Source of the DNA: Cherax quadricarinatus
Taxonomy: Eukaryota > Arthropoda > Malacostraca > Decapoda > Parastacidae
Length of the DNA stretch: 64,000 nucleotides
Reading direction: 5' to 3'
Assembly: GCF_038502225.1 (NCBI RefSeq)
Contig: NC_091298.1
Coordinates: 38,408,972-38,472,971, forward strand
Part shown: positions 46,659-58,994 of the stretch, in pieces
Numbering within the stretch: position 1 is the first letter of the stretch
How the letters are laid out: every line of letters begins with the position of its first letter
Position numbers and translations under genes: made by a program
The notes under the pieces: generated by a model
What the model was told of the DNA's origin: nothing
Databases searched by the model: none
The model's input: only the letters and a program-made list of their open reading frames with translations

Positions 46659-47699
46659 GAAACATAAACACATATGCGGTTTAATGTGATCCTTTATTGG
46701 CAACGTTTCGCCCACACAGTGGGCTTTTTGAAGTCACAAACAGATCTACCTGGGGTGGAAGGTACGTGAGTATTTATAGTCAGGCTCAGAATGTTGAGGT
46801 CAGGTGAAGAATGCTGCATCTGATGATCCACCGGGTGGGGTTATGGAGTCTAAAATCTTGGGTAGCTTGGCATGGGTATTGGACAAGTTGTGAGCAGACC
46901 TTCTGCAGTGTTCTATGTTCTTATGTGGGATAGCGATAAAGAAATTTCTTGGCAAGTGGTTCAGCTATGTTATAGAAACCAGAACAATGGTTTCTGTGGT
47001 CAAGGTCCCAGGACCGAAACGTTTTAAGAACATAAGAAAGGAGGATCACTGCAGCAGGCCTGTTGGCCCATACTAGGCAGGTCCTTTACAATCCACCCCA
47101 CTAACAAAACATTTGCCCAACCCAATTTTAATGCTACCCATAGTGTTTGCTTACGTGTCTTTCTAAACCAACTTGTCGGTATTTATTACCAAGGTTTATA
47201 CCAATGGTTTCTATAACATAGCTGAACTACTTGTCAAGAAACTTCTTCATCGCTATCCCACATAAGAACATAGAACACTGCAGAAGGTCTGCTCACAACT
47301 TGTCCGATACCCCTGCCAAGCTACCCGAGACTCTACAACCCCACCCGGTAGATCATCAGATGCATAAATAACAAAAAAGGCACAATACCGTGACTGGAAC
47401 GATACACAAATAACCCGCACATAAAAGAGAGAAGCTTACGACGACGTTTCGGTCCGACTTGGACCATTGACAAAGTCACACTAACCAGAGGTGGAGTAAG
47501 CTTCTCTCTTTTATGTGCGGGTTATTTGTGTATCAGATGCATCATTCTCCACCTGAGCTCAGCATTCTGAACCTGACTATAAATACTCACGTACCTTCCA
47601 CCCCCAGGTAGATCTGTTTGTGATTTCAAAAAGCCCACTGTGTGGGCGAAACGTTGTCAATAATGGATCACATTAAACTGCATATGTGTTTATGTTTCC
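46659..47699. mobile_element. large palindromic PLE-type unit
   Basis: Left arm 46,659-46,980 and right arm 47,206-47,699 are reverse complements once a 166-bp insertion (47,366-47,531) is removed. Shared blocks: CAACGTTTCGCCCACACAG, ACGTACCTTCCACC, CACAACTTGTCC, ACACTGCAGAAGGTCTGC, TTATGTGGGATAGCG. Each outer end has GCCCACTGTGTGGGC-GAAAC, a hammerhead stem II plus GAAAC, but the CUGANGA part is lost. The centre contains a further PLE-like block (CTGCAGCAGGCCTGTTGGCC). Confidence 0.75.
47366..47531 (-). mobile_element. small PLE-type insertion with target-site duplication
   Basis: 166 bp, flanked by an 11-bp direct repeat ATCAGATGCAT (47,355-47,365 and 47,532-47,542). Inside is a perfect 39-bp inverted repeat (47,401-47,439 and 47,496-47,534) around a loop with CGTTTCGGTCCGACTTGGAC, i.e. 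GGTCC-AAGTC-GGACC-GAAAC on the minus strand, a hammerhead-like stem II and GAAAC. No coding capacity. Confidence 0.7.
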
Positions 47700-48089
47700 A
47701 TAAGTTTTCCTACCTGCCAATAATGCTGTTTCTACAACATAGTTTCGTGGCAACATCATATATTTTCCTAATTTCTTGGGCTGCAAACTCAGTAAGCTCT
47801 CAGAAACATGGTGAGATAAACCCCTATTTCATGGTTAGAATAGTAGTGGATGTATGAGCAAACATTAATGGCTTTTCTATATACTGTTAACTTGAACTTT
47901 CTGTCAACCCAGTGTGTCAAAATATTTAAGATGGAAGTTTCGAGTCCACCTCTATCTCCACGGTGAATTTAATAGAATGCATCCAGGTCTATATTATTTA
48001 ACCAAAGACACAAGTTGCCATACACATTTCTGAACCATTTAAACTTAGTTTGAATTCATAAACAATGTGGCGTGAAGGGGAAGGGGTAA
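47700..48089. other. no recognisable gene
   Basis: Nothing recognised beyond a short open frame (65 codons). Confidence 0.5.
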
Positions 48090-48265
48090 GAATAGTTCTA
48101 CTGTTAAAGCTCCTGGGCTGAAGGAAAGAGTTCAGTTGGTTTACGGTTGGTGCCTCTGACAGAATGTAATACAGAATGTGTTACCTCCGAATTCTTCCTG
48201 TCAAGAGGCCTGGGTTAACTAAACGGTAGAGTGTCGGATTGTCAATTTAATCGCGGTTCGAGCCC
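48090..48265 (+). mobile_element. tRNA-like SINE copy
   Basis: GTTAACTAAACGGTAGAGTG (A-box like) and GCGGTTCGAGCCCC (B-box GGTTCGAGCC) at 48,203-48,254, preceded by GGTTGGTGCCTCTGAC as in the SINE at 20,980-21,180. The cloverleaf is imperfect, so it is not a working tRNA gene. Confidence 0.6.
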
Positions 48266-50526
48266 CTAGTACAACTAACTGTATTTTTGTCCCGATACAC
48301 TGGTTTACAAAGACGTGATTCTTGTACACTGATGTTATGACTAATTTTTTTCTGCTACATATGTTTTTTTAGAAATAGGACAGATCATATTGTTTTGGTC
48401 TTTTCCATGCTGGCAGCAACCTTAAGTAAGGTTCAAATACTGTTTTCTCCAGCAGATGACCTAAATTCTATGAAAGACCAAATGAAGGTTAACGAAAATA
48501 GGAAGTGATCTGGGAACTTTAACAAATTCTGGATACCCACGTAAAGTGGAACTGGAGGTGAAGATTTTTACCCATGATGTGTTGAATAACCTTGTTATAA
48601 ACCAAGCATCCGCTAAAAAGAAAGCAGAGCTTCTTGCCTCGAGACTCAAGCAGAAACATTTACTTGAAAGAAAATTATTATATAGTTTCACAATATGATA
48701 AGAAATATTATTTCAAGAGACATTTTTCAGAGTAAATGATTCACTCCGAAGTACACAGTAGCTGACTGCGTCTCTTCCTCGATTCTATAAAGCGAAGTGC
48801 GAATGTAGTTCTGCATTATGAGAATGTAAATCCATGCTTATCAATCGTCTACCCACGTTCATGCCAACAACTCGTGTTATAACATAACAGCACTTGTAGT
48901 ACAATTCAACACAGTTTAATCAGTGAATTGTCCGTAATGATCTCTTAGCTAATATTATATTAATAATTATGCAAGGGAGATTTGCGAAATAACATTGCCT
49001 GGGCCTATTAGACAGCTAGGCTAATGCAAATAATTACATAAAATGTGACTGATAACAAAGAATAGCATACTAGCCAGAAATTAATAGTGTCAAATTATTT
49101 TTATTACTTGATCTAAAGAAGATTTTCCAGTTACCTCTCCACTTGAAACTCAGGATCTCACTGTCTAATAGAGGAATTTCCAAAAATCAGTTCTGCCCAC
49201 AGATGAAGGAGATTCAAGAGGATGGTGACTTTGAAAAAAGCTGCAATGCATTTGGGGTTAAAAGTATAGCCGAGTTTCGAATGGATATGTGCAAAGTTTT
49301 GGGAATCCACAGGTCTCCTGCATACGAAAATAAAGACTAGAATCTGATTATTTCATGCATGTATAATAACACAATGAGACACATATCCATGAAAATACTT
49401 TTTGTAAAATCAGATGTATATTTCATTCTCAAAACTCGTGGTGCTGTGCGTGACGACGGACAGACAGAACACTTCTGTCATGACACTCATACAATGAAAA
49501 ATTGCTACCAGGATATCCAGCAACAATGTATAATGACAGATTACTGCATGATGTGTCCTGGCAATCCAGGCAAACTTTAAAAAGTTTTCTCTTAATGTTT
49601 TAAGTTATTATAATTCAATTTTTTATACATTGATTATTCAAATATTAGATATATTGCAAGAAAAAAGCAGTGATAAAATAAAAAAAATTGTAATTCCATC
49701 TTATTTTAAATATATATATATTGAAACTATAAGTTTGGAAAATTGGTTTCCATGCAATAACTTCATAATTTCATAACTTTGGATCGGTTTTAAAATATTT
49801 AAAGTTGGTTTATCGTAGTTGTGGAAGGAATGGACAGATCCTGGGCTGCTGATGTACTAAAAAAAGGAATAAATATTTGTTTTGTGATAACATGTGAATG
49901 TTTTATCTAGCGGTCTTCAGTCCTTCAACTGGTGTATTTAACTTTGTGAAAGATGTTAAACTATGTAGGTGACAATTTGCCAGTTTCATGAATGCAAATA
50001 GAGCAGTGGTTTCTATCTGAAAATATGAGAATGCCTCTTCTGATCGGTATCAAACTTTCATTGTAAGTGCATCCTACTTAAACCAAAGTAATGTGATTTT
50101 TTACTAGAGTTAGTGAATATAGATTTGTTACTTTTACTTAACTAAATTTAGGTATATTTTTTGTGTTTTAAACTGAGAATGCCTCATTTGATTGGAATCA
50201 CACTTTCCGTGCATCCTTGATGGTGTTAATTCTTCCTGGACATTTTCAGGATGGGAGTAAAGTGTTCAGAATGGAAATTTTTAATAATAGTTCTATTTTA
50301 ATGATGTTTTTATTGTAATTTTAGTAGGAGGTAACAAGTGTATACCAAAAGTTTTATAAAGTTTGTCCAAAAATAAGAAGAGATAAAAGTAAAATGATCA
50401 TTTATGATAGGGAAACTCCTCGATAATTATGTGCAAGACGTCTTGAGAGTGTTGATCTCTATCTCCTGAGCCTCTTGAAAGAAATGAAAATATGTTCTAG
50501 ATCACTAACAGATGTAGGGCTTCAGC
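48266..50526. other. no recognisable gene
   Basis: AT-rich. A diverged direct repeat (GAGAATGCCTC..TGAT.GG.ATCA) occurs at about 50,030 and 50,175. Two neighbouring short frames at 49,143-49,580 are protein-like but match nothing I recognise. Confidence 0.5.
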
Positions 50527-53200
50527 TCCTGTCACTCTCCAGGGTGTTGAGTACACCTGCCATGCACCTGTGACTCTACAGGGTGTTGAGCACACCTGCC
50601 ATGCACCTGTGACTCTCCAGGGTGTTGAGCACACCTGCCATGCACCTGTGACTCTACAGGGTGTTGAGCACACCTGCCATGCACCTGTGACTCTCCAGGG
50701 TGTTGAGCACACCTGCCATGCACCTGTGACTCTACAGGTTGTTGAGCACACCTGCCATGCACCTGTGACTCTACAGGGTGTTGAGCACACCTGCCATGCA
50801 CCTGTGACTCTCAAGGGTATTGAGCACACCTGCCGTGCAACTGTGACTCTCCAGGGTGTTGAGCACACCTGTCGTGCACCTGTGACTCTTCAGGGTGTTG
50901 AGCACACCTGTCGTGCACCTGTGACTCTCCAGGGTGTTGAGCACACCTGTCGTGCACCTGTGACTCTCCAGGGTATTGAGAACACCTGCCATGCACCTGT
51001 GACTCTCCAGGGTGTTGAGCACACCTGTCGTGCACCTGTGACTCTCCAGGGTGTTGAGCACACCTGCCATGCACCTGTGACTCTCCAGGGTGTTGAGCAC
51101 ACCTGTCGTGCACCTGTGACTCTACAGAGTATTGAGCCCACCTGCCGTGCACCTGTGACTCTCAAGGGTGTTGAGCACACCTGCCGTGCACCTGTGACTC
51201 TCCAGGGTGTTGAGCACACCTGCCATGCACCTGTGACTCTCCAGGGTGTTGAGCACACCTGCCATGCACCTGTGACTCTCCAGGGTGTTGAGCACACCTG
51301 TCGTGCACCTGTGACTCTCCAGGGTGTTGAGCACACCTGCCGTGCACCTGTGACTCTCCAGGGTGTTGAGCACACCTGCCATGCACCTGTGACTCTTCAG
51401 GGTGTTGAGCACACCTGTCGTGCACCTGTGACTCTCCAGGGTATTGAGCGCACCTGCCGTGCACCTGTGACTCTCCAGGGTGTTGAGCACACCTGCCATG
51501 CACCTGTGACTCTTCAGGGTGTTGAGCACACCTGTCGTGCACCTGTGACTCTCCAGGGTATTGAGCGCACCTGCCGTGCACCTGTGACTCTCCAGGGTGT
51601 TGAGCATACCTGCCGTGCACCTGTGACTCTCCAGGGTGTTGAGCACACCTGCCATGCACCTGTGACTCTCCAGGGTGTTGAGCACACCTGTCGTGCACCT
51701 GTGACTCTCCAGGGTGTTGAGCACACCTGTCGTGCACCTGTGACTCTCCAGGGTGTTGAGCACACCTACCGTGCGCCTGCAATTCTCCAGGGTGTTGAGC
51801 AGACCTGCCGTGCACCTGTGACCCTCCAGGGTGTTGAGCACACCTCTCATGCACATGTGACTCTCCAGGGTGTTAAGCACACCTGCCATGCACCTGTGAC
51901 TCTCCAGGGTGTTGAGCACACCTGCCATGCACCTGTGATTCTTCAGGGTATTGAGCACACCTGCCATGCACCTGTGACCCTCCAGGGTATTGAGCACACC
52001 TGCCGTGCACGTGTGACTCTCCAGGGTGTTGAGCACACCTGCCATGCACCTGTGACCCTCCAGGGTATTGAGCACACCTGCCGTGCACCTGTGACTCTCC
52101 AGGGTGTTGAGCACACCTGTCGTGCACCTGTGACTCTCAAGGGTATTGAGCACACCTGCCGTGCAACTGTGACTCTCCAGGGTGTTGAGCACACCTGTCG
52201 TGCACCTGTGACTCTTCAGGGTGTTGAGCACACCTGTCGTGCACCTGTGACTCTCCAGGGTGTTGATCACACCTGTCGTGCACCTGTGACTCTCCAGGGT
52301 ATTGAGAACACCTGCCATGCACCTGCGACTCTCCAGGGTGTTGAGCACACCTGTCGTGCACCTGTGACTCTCCAGGGTGTTGAACACACCTGCCATGCAC
52401 CTGTGACTCTCCAGGGTGTTGAGCACACCTGTCGTGCACCTGTGACTCTACAGGGTATTGAGCGCACCTGCCGTGCACCTGTGACTCTCCAGGGTGTTGA
52501 GCACACCTGCCATGCACCTGTGACTCTCCAGGGTGTTGAGCACACCTGCCTTGCACCTGTGACTCTTCAGGGTGTTGAGCACACCTGTCGTGCACCTGTG
52601 ACTCTCCAGGGTATTGAGCGCACCTTCCGTGCACCTGTAACTCTCCAGGGTGTTGAGCACACCTGCCATGCACCTGTGACTCTTCAGGGTGTTGAGCACA
52701 CCTGTCGTGCACCTGTGACTGTCCAGGGTATTGAGCGCACCTGCCGTGCACCTGTGACTCTCCAGGGTGTTGAGCATACCTGCCGTGCACCTGTGACTCT
52801 CCAGGGTGTTGAGTACACCTGCCATGCACCTGTGACTCTCCAGGGTGTTGAGCACACCCGTCGTGCACCTGTGACTCTCCAGGGTGTTGAGCACACCTGT
52901 CGTGCACCTGTGACTCTCCAGGGTGTTGAGCACACCTACCGTGCGCCTGCAATTCTCCAGGGTGTTGAACAGACCTACCGTGCACCTGTGACCGTCCAGG
53001 GTGTTGAGCACACCTCTCATGCACATGTGACTCTCCAGGGTGTTAAGCACACCTGCCATGCACCGGTGACTCTCCAGGGTATTGAGCACACCTGCCATGC
53101 ACCTGTGACCCTTCAGGGTGTTGAGCACACCTCTCATGCACATGTGACTCTCCAGGGTGTTGAGCACACCTGCCATGCACCCGTGACTCTCCAGGCACTT
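50527..53200 (+). repeat. 39-bp minisatellite, about 68 copies, with long open frames
   Basis: The unit comprises CACCTGCCATGCACCTGTGA and CTCTCCAGGGTGTTGAGCA (39 bases). Because 39 is divisible by three, open frames run through the array: 880 codons on the plus strand (13-residue period GVEHTCHAPVTLQ) and long frames in all three minus-strand registers. Variation is mostly CAT/CGT, GCC/GTC and GTT/ATT. A block of 34 units at 50,811 recurs at 52,137. No start context, promoter or splice evidence supports a protein. Confidence 0.95.
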
Positions 53201-53351
53201 TGCTGGCATTAAGAAACAGTTGAATGACCGCACAACCTCAAGACAAAACAAGTCAGGTGTGTTCTTGGCATATAATAAAGAAGAAATTAATTAATTTACT
53301 AAAAACGTATGAACATAAATTTATATTACATTTACTGACAGTGTAGGCACG

Positions 53352-55060
53352 TGATCAACTGTCAGCGAGCATGGAGGAAGTGTCAGTGCTTCAGCATCTC
53401 TCAGCTAGCATGGAGGAAGTGTACGTGCATTAACATCTCTCAGCTAGCATGCAGGAAGTGCACGTGCATTAACATCTCTCAGCTAGCATGCAGGAAGTGT
53501 ACGTGCATTAACATCTCTCAGCTAGCATGCAGGAAGTGTCAGTACTTTAACATCTCTCAGCTAGCATGAAGGAAGTGTCAGTATTTTAACATCTCTCAGC
53601 TAGCTTGGAGGAAGTGTCAGTACTTTTACATCTCTCATCTAGCAAGGAGAAAGTGTCAGTACTTTGGGATCTCTCAGCTAGCATGGACGAAGTCTCAGTA
53701 CTTCAGCATCTCTCAGCTAGTATGGAGGAAGTGACTGTACTTTAACGTCTCTCAGCTAGTATGGAGGAAGTGTCAGAACTTTAACATCTCTCAGCTAGCA
53801 TGGAGAAAGTGTCAGTACTTTAGCCTCTCTCAGCTAGCATGGAGGAAGTGTCAGTACTTTAGCCTCTTTCAGCTAGCATGGAGGAAGTGTCAGTACTTCA
53901 GCATCTCTCAGCTAACATGGAGGAAGTGTCAGTACTTCAGCATCTCTCAGCTAGCATGGAGGAAGTGTCAGTATTTTAGCATCTCTCAGCTAGCATGGAG
54001 GAAGTTTCAGTACTTTAACATCTCTCAGCTAGCATGGAGGAAGTGTCAGTACTTTAACATCTCTCAGCTAGCATGGAGGGAGTGTCAGTACTTTAACTTC
54101 TCTCAGCTAACATGGAGGAAGTGTCAGTACTTTAACCTCTCCCAGCTAGCATGGAGGGAGTGTCAGTACTTTAACTTCTCTCAGCTAACATGGAGGAAGT
54201 GTCAGTACTTTAACCTCTCCCAGCTAGCATGGAGGAAGTGTCAGTACTTTAACATCTCTCAGCTAGCATGGAGGAAGTGTCAGTACTTTAACATCTCTCA
54301 GCTAGCATGGAGGAAGTGTCAGTACTTTAACATCTCTCAGCTAGCATGGAGGAAGTGTCAGTACTTTAACATCTCTCAGCTAGCATGGAGGAAGTGTCAG
54401 TACTTTAACTTCTCTCAGCTAGCATGGAGGAAGTGTCAGTACTTTAACATCTCTCAGCTAGCATGGAGGAAGTGTCAGTACTTTAACATCTCTCAGCTAG
54501 CATGGAGGAAGTGTCAGTAGTTCAGCATCTCTCAGCTAGCATGAAGGATGTATGTTCTTTAACATCTCTCAGCTAGCATGGAGGAAGTGACTACTTTAAC
54601 ATCTCTTAGCTAGCATGGAGGAAGTGTCAGTAGTTCAGCATCTTTCATCTAGCATGAAGGAAGTCTCAGTACTTTAACATCTCTCAGCTAGCATGGAGGA
54701 AGTGTCAGTACTTTAACATCTCTCAGCTAGCATGGAGGAAGTGTCAGTAGTTCAGCATCTCTCAGCTAGCATGAAGGATGTATGTTCTTTAACATCTCTC
54801 AGCTAGCATGGAGGAAGTGACTACTTTAACATCTCTTAGCTAGCATGGAGGAAGTGTCAGTAGTTCAGCATCTCTCAGCTAGCATGAAGGATGTATGTTC
54901 TTTAACATCTCTCAGCTAGCATGGAGGAAGTGACTACTTTAACATCTCTCAGCTAGCATGGAGGAAGTGACTACTTTAACATCTCTTAGCTAGCATGGAG
55001 GAAGTGTCAGTACTTCAGCATCTCTCAGCTAACATGGAGGAAGTGTCGGTGCTCGAGTTA
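53352..55060 (+). repeat. second 39-bp minisatellite, about 43 copies
   Basis: The unit comprises AGCTAGCATGGAGGAAGTGT and CAGTACTTTAACATCTCTC (39 bases). The sequence is unrelated to the preceding array. Shortened units (GTGACTACTTT, GATGTATGTTC) appear in a higher-order pattern at 54,505-54,970. Confidence 0.95.
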
Positions 55061-55382
55061 ATGAAGTCTCACTACTCGCAGCTAGAGACAGAGAGGTGTT
55101 CACTTCTAGAGTTACTTTTAGCCAACGATAAGAAAGTGTTAGAATTTAAAAAAAAATGCTATTGAGATGAAATTCTTAGAACTGAAACAACTCTCAGCTA
55201 GTGATACGTTTCTATTTAACCATTTCTTAAGATGCCTTGCATTTACACTCAAAGGCAGAGAGTTCAGCTCTCAAGCCATTCCTAGGAATGGCAATATATA
55301 TAAACATACCTGTTTATACCTTCTGTTCTTGTTCACCCAGAAGACAGCGTCTATGACTCTAGATGTTACAAGATGTTACTAC
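55061..55382. other. spacer between direct and inverted minisatellite blocks
   Basis: Decayed unit-like words (CTCTCAGCTAGTGATACG at about 55,190), otherwise unique. Confidence 0.6.
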
Positions 55383-55682
55383 TGACACTTCCTCCATGCT
55401 AGCTGAGAGATGCTAAAGTACAGTCACTTCCTCCATGTTAGCTGAGGCTTCCTCCATGCTAGCTGAGAGATGCTGAAGTACTAACACTTCATCCATGCTA
55501 GCTGAGAGAGGCTGAAGTACTAACACTTCATCCATGCTAGCTGAGAGATGTTAAAGTACTGAAACTTCCTCCATGCTAGCTGAGAGATGTTAAAGTGCTG
55601 ACACTTCCTCCATGCTAGCTGAGAGATGTTAAAGTACTGAGACTTCCTCCATGCTAGCTGAGAGACGTTAAAATACTGACGC
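55383..55682 (-). repeat. inverted block of the second 39-bp minisatellite
   Basis: Seven to eight units in reverse-complement orientation (CTTCCTCCATGCTAGCTGAG, AGATGTTAAAGTACTGA), about 320 bases after the direct array ends. Confidence 0.95.
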
Positions 55683-55836
55683 TTCCTAGATGTTATTAGT
55701 CTGTTGCGAATCACAACTTTGGAAATAGGTAGGGAGGAGGGGATGGTAGGTACTACACGCTGAAGAGAACTTTGCTCTGAAATGAGCTGAGGCAGGGTAA
55801 CCACACATAATCTGTAGAATAAATTGCGCAAAAAAA

Positions 55837-55840
<4 letters not shown>

Positions 55841-55925
<85 letters not shown>
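55841..55925. repeat. (TA)n microsatellite
   Basis: Nearly pure AT dinucleotides. Confidence 0.95.
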
Positions 55926-55929
<4 letters not shown>

Positions 55930-56154
55930 CAACCGTCTACCATACACTCATGGGCAGAAATTTTAAACATGTATTGATCTGATTAAAAATTTGATTAAAC
56001 AGCCGACATTCAGCAGACAACAGAAGATCGTATAATATCTTTTCCGATAGATTAGCGCAAGTGATTTCTTTCAGAACACTTTCGGGAGTTAAATAGCTTT
56101 TCCTATTCTGGGATTGCATAATTGCTTCTCTCGTTCACCATAAGAGTATTAAAA

Positions 56155-56340
56155 AGACCTTAATCGGTATTTGGCTGGACGGTTTTCCAGGCTTCATTTC
56201 TGCCTCCAAACTTTCCTCTCTATTCACTGGCTTCCATCACTCTTGGAAACCAGGCGGAAATATTAATTTCCTGCAAAACTTCATCGCTTAGCCCTTCACG
56301 AGTGACCTACTGGATAAACGTTAATTTCGTATACATATAT
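56155..56340 (+). repeat. interspersed repeat, second copy of 14,836
   Basis: See 14,836-15,010; roughly 70% similar by eye. Confidence 0.6.
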
Positions 56341-56734
56341 CAAAATTTATGGAAATACAAAACAAAATAGTAAACAAGGGAAGCTAGTAGCACATAAAAG
56401 TTTAAATTCACTGCAGACATCTTGCTTCCTTAATTAATATGAAGCAAACGCTGTTGCGTTCTTCTGTGTGTTTGTTTTGTGTTAAAAGATAGCTGGCGAC
56501 CTTGATATACAAACGAGATATATTTTTCACCAAACATGACGTGTTTAAAATTATTTTTCCTATTATCATCTTGTGAATATTTAAGTAAATACACTCAAGA
56601 TAAATGTAAGGTATTCCGTGGCTCGGATGAAAGCACATTCATCTCACAGATTGAGTGTCCGAGGCTCGATCAGCGACACGGATGGAAATGTTGGGCATAT
56701 TTCATTGCACCTGCCGCCCATGTTCACCTAACAA

Positions 56735-57830
56735 TTGTTAGGTGAACAAGGGCTTGTAGTGTGGCACCAGGGCCTCTTGGCAAAACTGAAAGCACTGAGA
56801 ATTGCAGGCTCTGCACTATGTCTCCTCAGTGATTACCTTCATGGTAGATCTCTAAGGGTAATTCCCAATGGAACAGAATCAGCAAGACATCGTAATGGGG
56901 CAAGTGTTCCACATGGAAGTGAGCTGAGACTATTGTTATGGAATGTCTACTTCAATGACCTTCTTCATCTCATCCCAGAATCCCATGCATATGCAGACGA
57001 CTCTACTCTGACATTTACTTATCCAAGAGAAGAAACGCTAACTGCTCTAAGCAACATCAATCACCAGCTAAGAGCTATATCAGCCTGGGGTAAACTATGG
57101 TAGATAACATTTGCTCCTGAGAAAACACAAATGATGATGGTCTCTAGGCACAATGATGATAATGCTGGAGCAATATTAAGTATGAATGGGAGAGTGTTGG
57201 TACCCGGGGACGAAGTTGATATCCTTGGAGTGAAATTTGACTCCTAACTGACCATGATGAACCACGTTGTAAATCTTACAAACAAGGCGGCAAGGAAGCA
57301 TACAGCACGTCGACTTATCTCGCATCTGCTCCACAGTAGACGTTGTACGAGGCACAAGTACGCTTACACCTTGAGTATGCTCCACTTTCTTGGATTGCCT
57401 ACCCCCCATCTCATCTGCGACTTATTGACAGAATAGAGAACAGAGCAAGACGCCTCATCTCTCGCCTGGACACAGCCTGGATAGGCCTGTCATTTCAGCA
57501 CAGCTTTCAACACAGAAAGGATGTGGGCTCTTTTGCTGTTATGTATAAGGCCAATATTGTCGAAGTACCACACCGGGCTGCACTCCGAGGACAGCGAGAA
57601 GTGAGCTTTTACACAACAAAATGGGCAGCACGCCCGTCTTGTTGTGTACCCTTTAGAGCATCACTTCATCTGAGAAAATTTATTCCCAGTCTGGAACACG
57701 TTCGTACAGCATAATGATATTAACGAAATAAAGTCAGCTGATCAAATGAAACCGATGGCCCACAGATGGCTCCAACTCCATCCAGTTCTCTGCTTGTATG
57801 TCTCATAACAATGAAAAAGACTTTTAAATG
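56735..57830 (+). mobile_element. LINE-C reverse transcriptase fragment (jockey/CR1 superfamily)
   Basis: 5'-truncated RT. First frame 56,735-57,103: LSDYLHGRSLRVIPNG, NGASVPHGSELRLLLWNVYF (motif B; SVPQGS appears as SVPHGS), SHAYADDSTLTF (motif C, YADD intact), INHQLRAISAWG. After a stop: TFAPEKTQMMMVSRH and VDILGVKFDS. A shifted frame at 57,343-57,714 gives YAPLSWIAYPPSHLRLIDRI, ENRARRLISRLDTA, HRKDVGSFAVMYKA. Motif A is lost with the 5' end. At least two frameshifts and one stop. It differs clearly from LINE-A and LINE-B. Confidence 0.8.
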
Positions 57831-57897
57831 AAGGTATCAGCTCTTGGGATGAAAATAACGTTAGGAATCCTTAACCTAACCTTGTAAAACCCTGTGT

Positions 57898-58010
<113 letters not shown>

Positions 58011-58395
58011 AACAGAGAGGAATGAATGTACTATCTGGAGGGAATGATGAAGGTTGAGGGTGCGAAGTGAGCGGATGGTGGATGAAATGTGTTTGATGAA
58101 TGGAGGGTGTCTGGTGGGTGGAGAGCAAATTGGGGGTTGAAGGTGGAGCTGAGGGGAGTGGTGTATTATAGCGTGTTGTGGATATTTGGATCGTGGAGGG
58201 TGTAGGAAGGTGGAGATTGGGAGGCTGTACGAGGGCCAACTTAAAGCTGAGGTGTGAACATCTGGCAGGGTAACTGATGAATGCTGCACATCCTCTTATG
58301 CAAATGGATTCTGCTTTCAGAACTTTGTTGTGTCTTACCGATATTATAGAATTTATGTGTTCTGTCCTGCATATTCAGAAATTATTGATTAGAGG

Positions 58396-58720
<325 letters not shown>

Positions 58721-58755
58721 ATTGATCAATACCACTTGTTCAATGGGTACAATTG

Positions 58756-58993
<238 letters not shown>

Positions 58994-58994
58994 T

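Noticed and set aside
46690..46735. Active hammerhead ribozyme in the PLE palindrome at 46.7 and 47.6 kb
   Set aside because: Stem II and GAAAC are present, but the CUGANGA part reads TTCAAAA in both arms.
48200..48256. Functional tRNA gene
   Set aside because: A- and B-box are good, but no acceptor stem closes and the anticodon arm is poor. The flanking text is shared with another SINE copy at 20,980.
50570..53212. 880-residue protein with a 13-residue Cys-containing repeat
   Set aside because: The period is a multiple of three and frames are open on both strands; there is no start context, splice or promoter evidence. I treat it as a by-product of the minisatellite.
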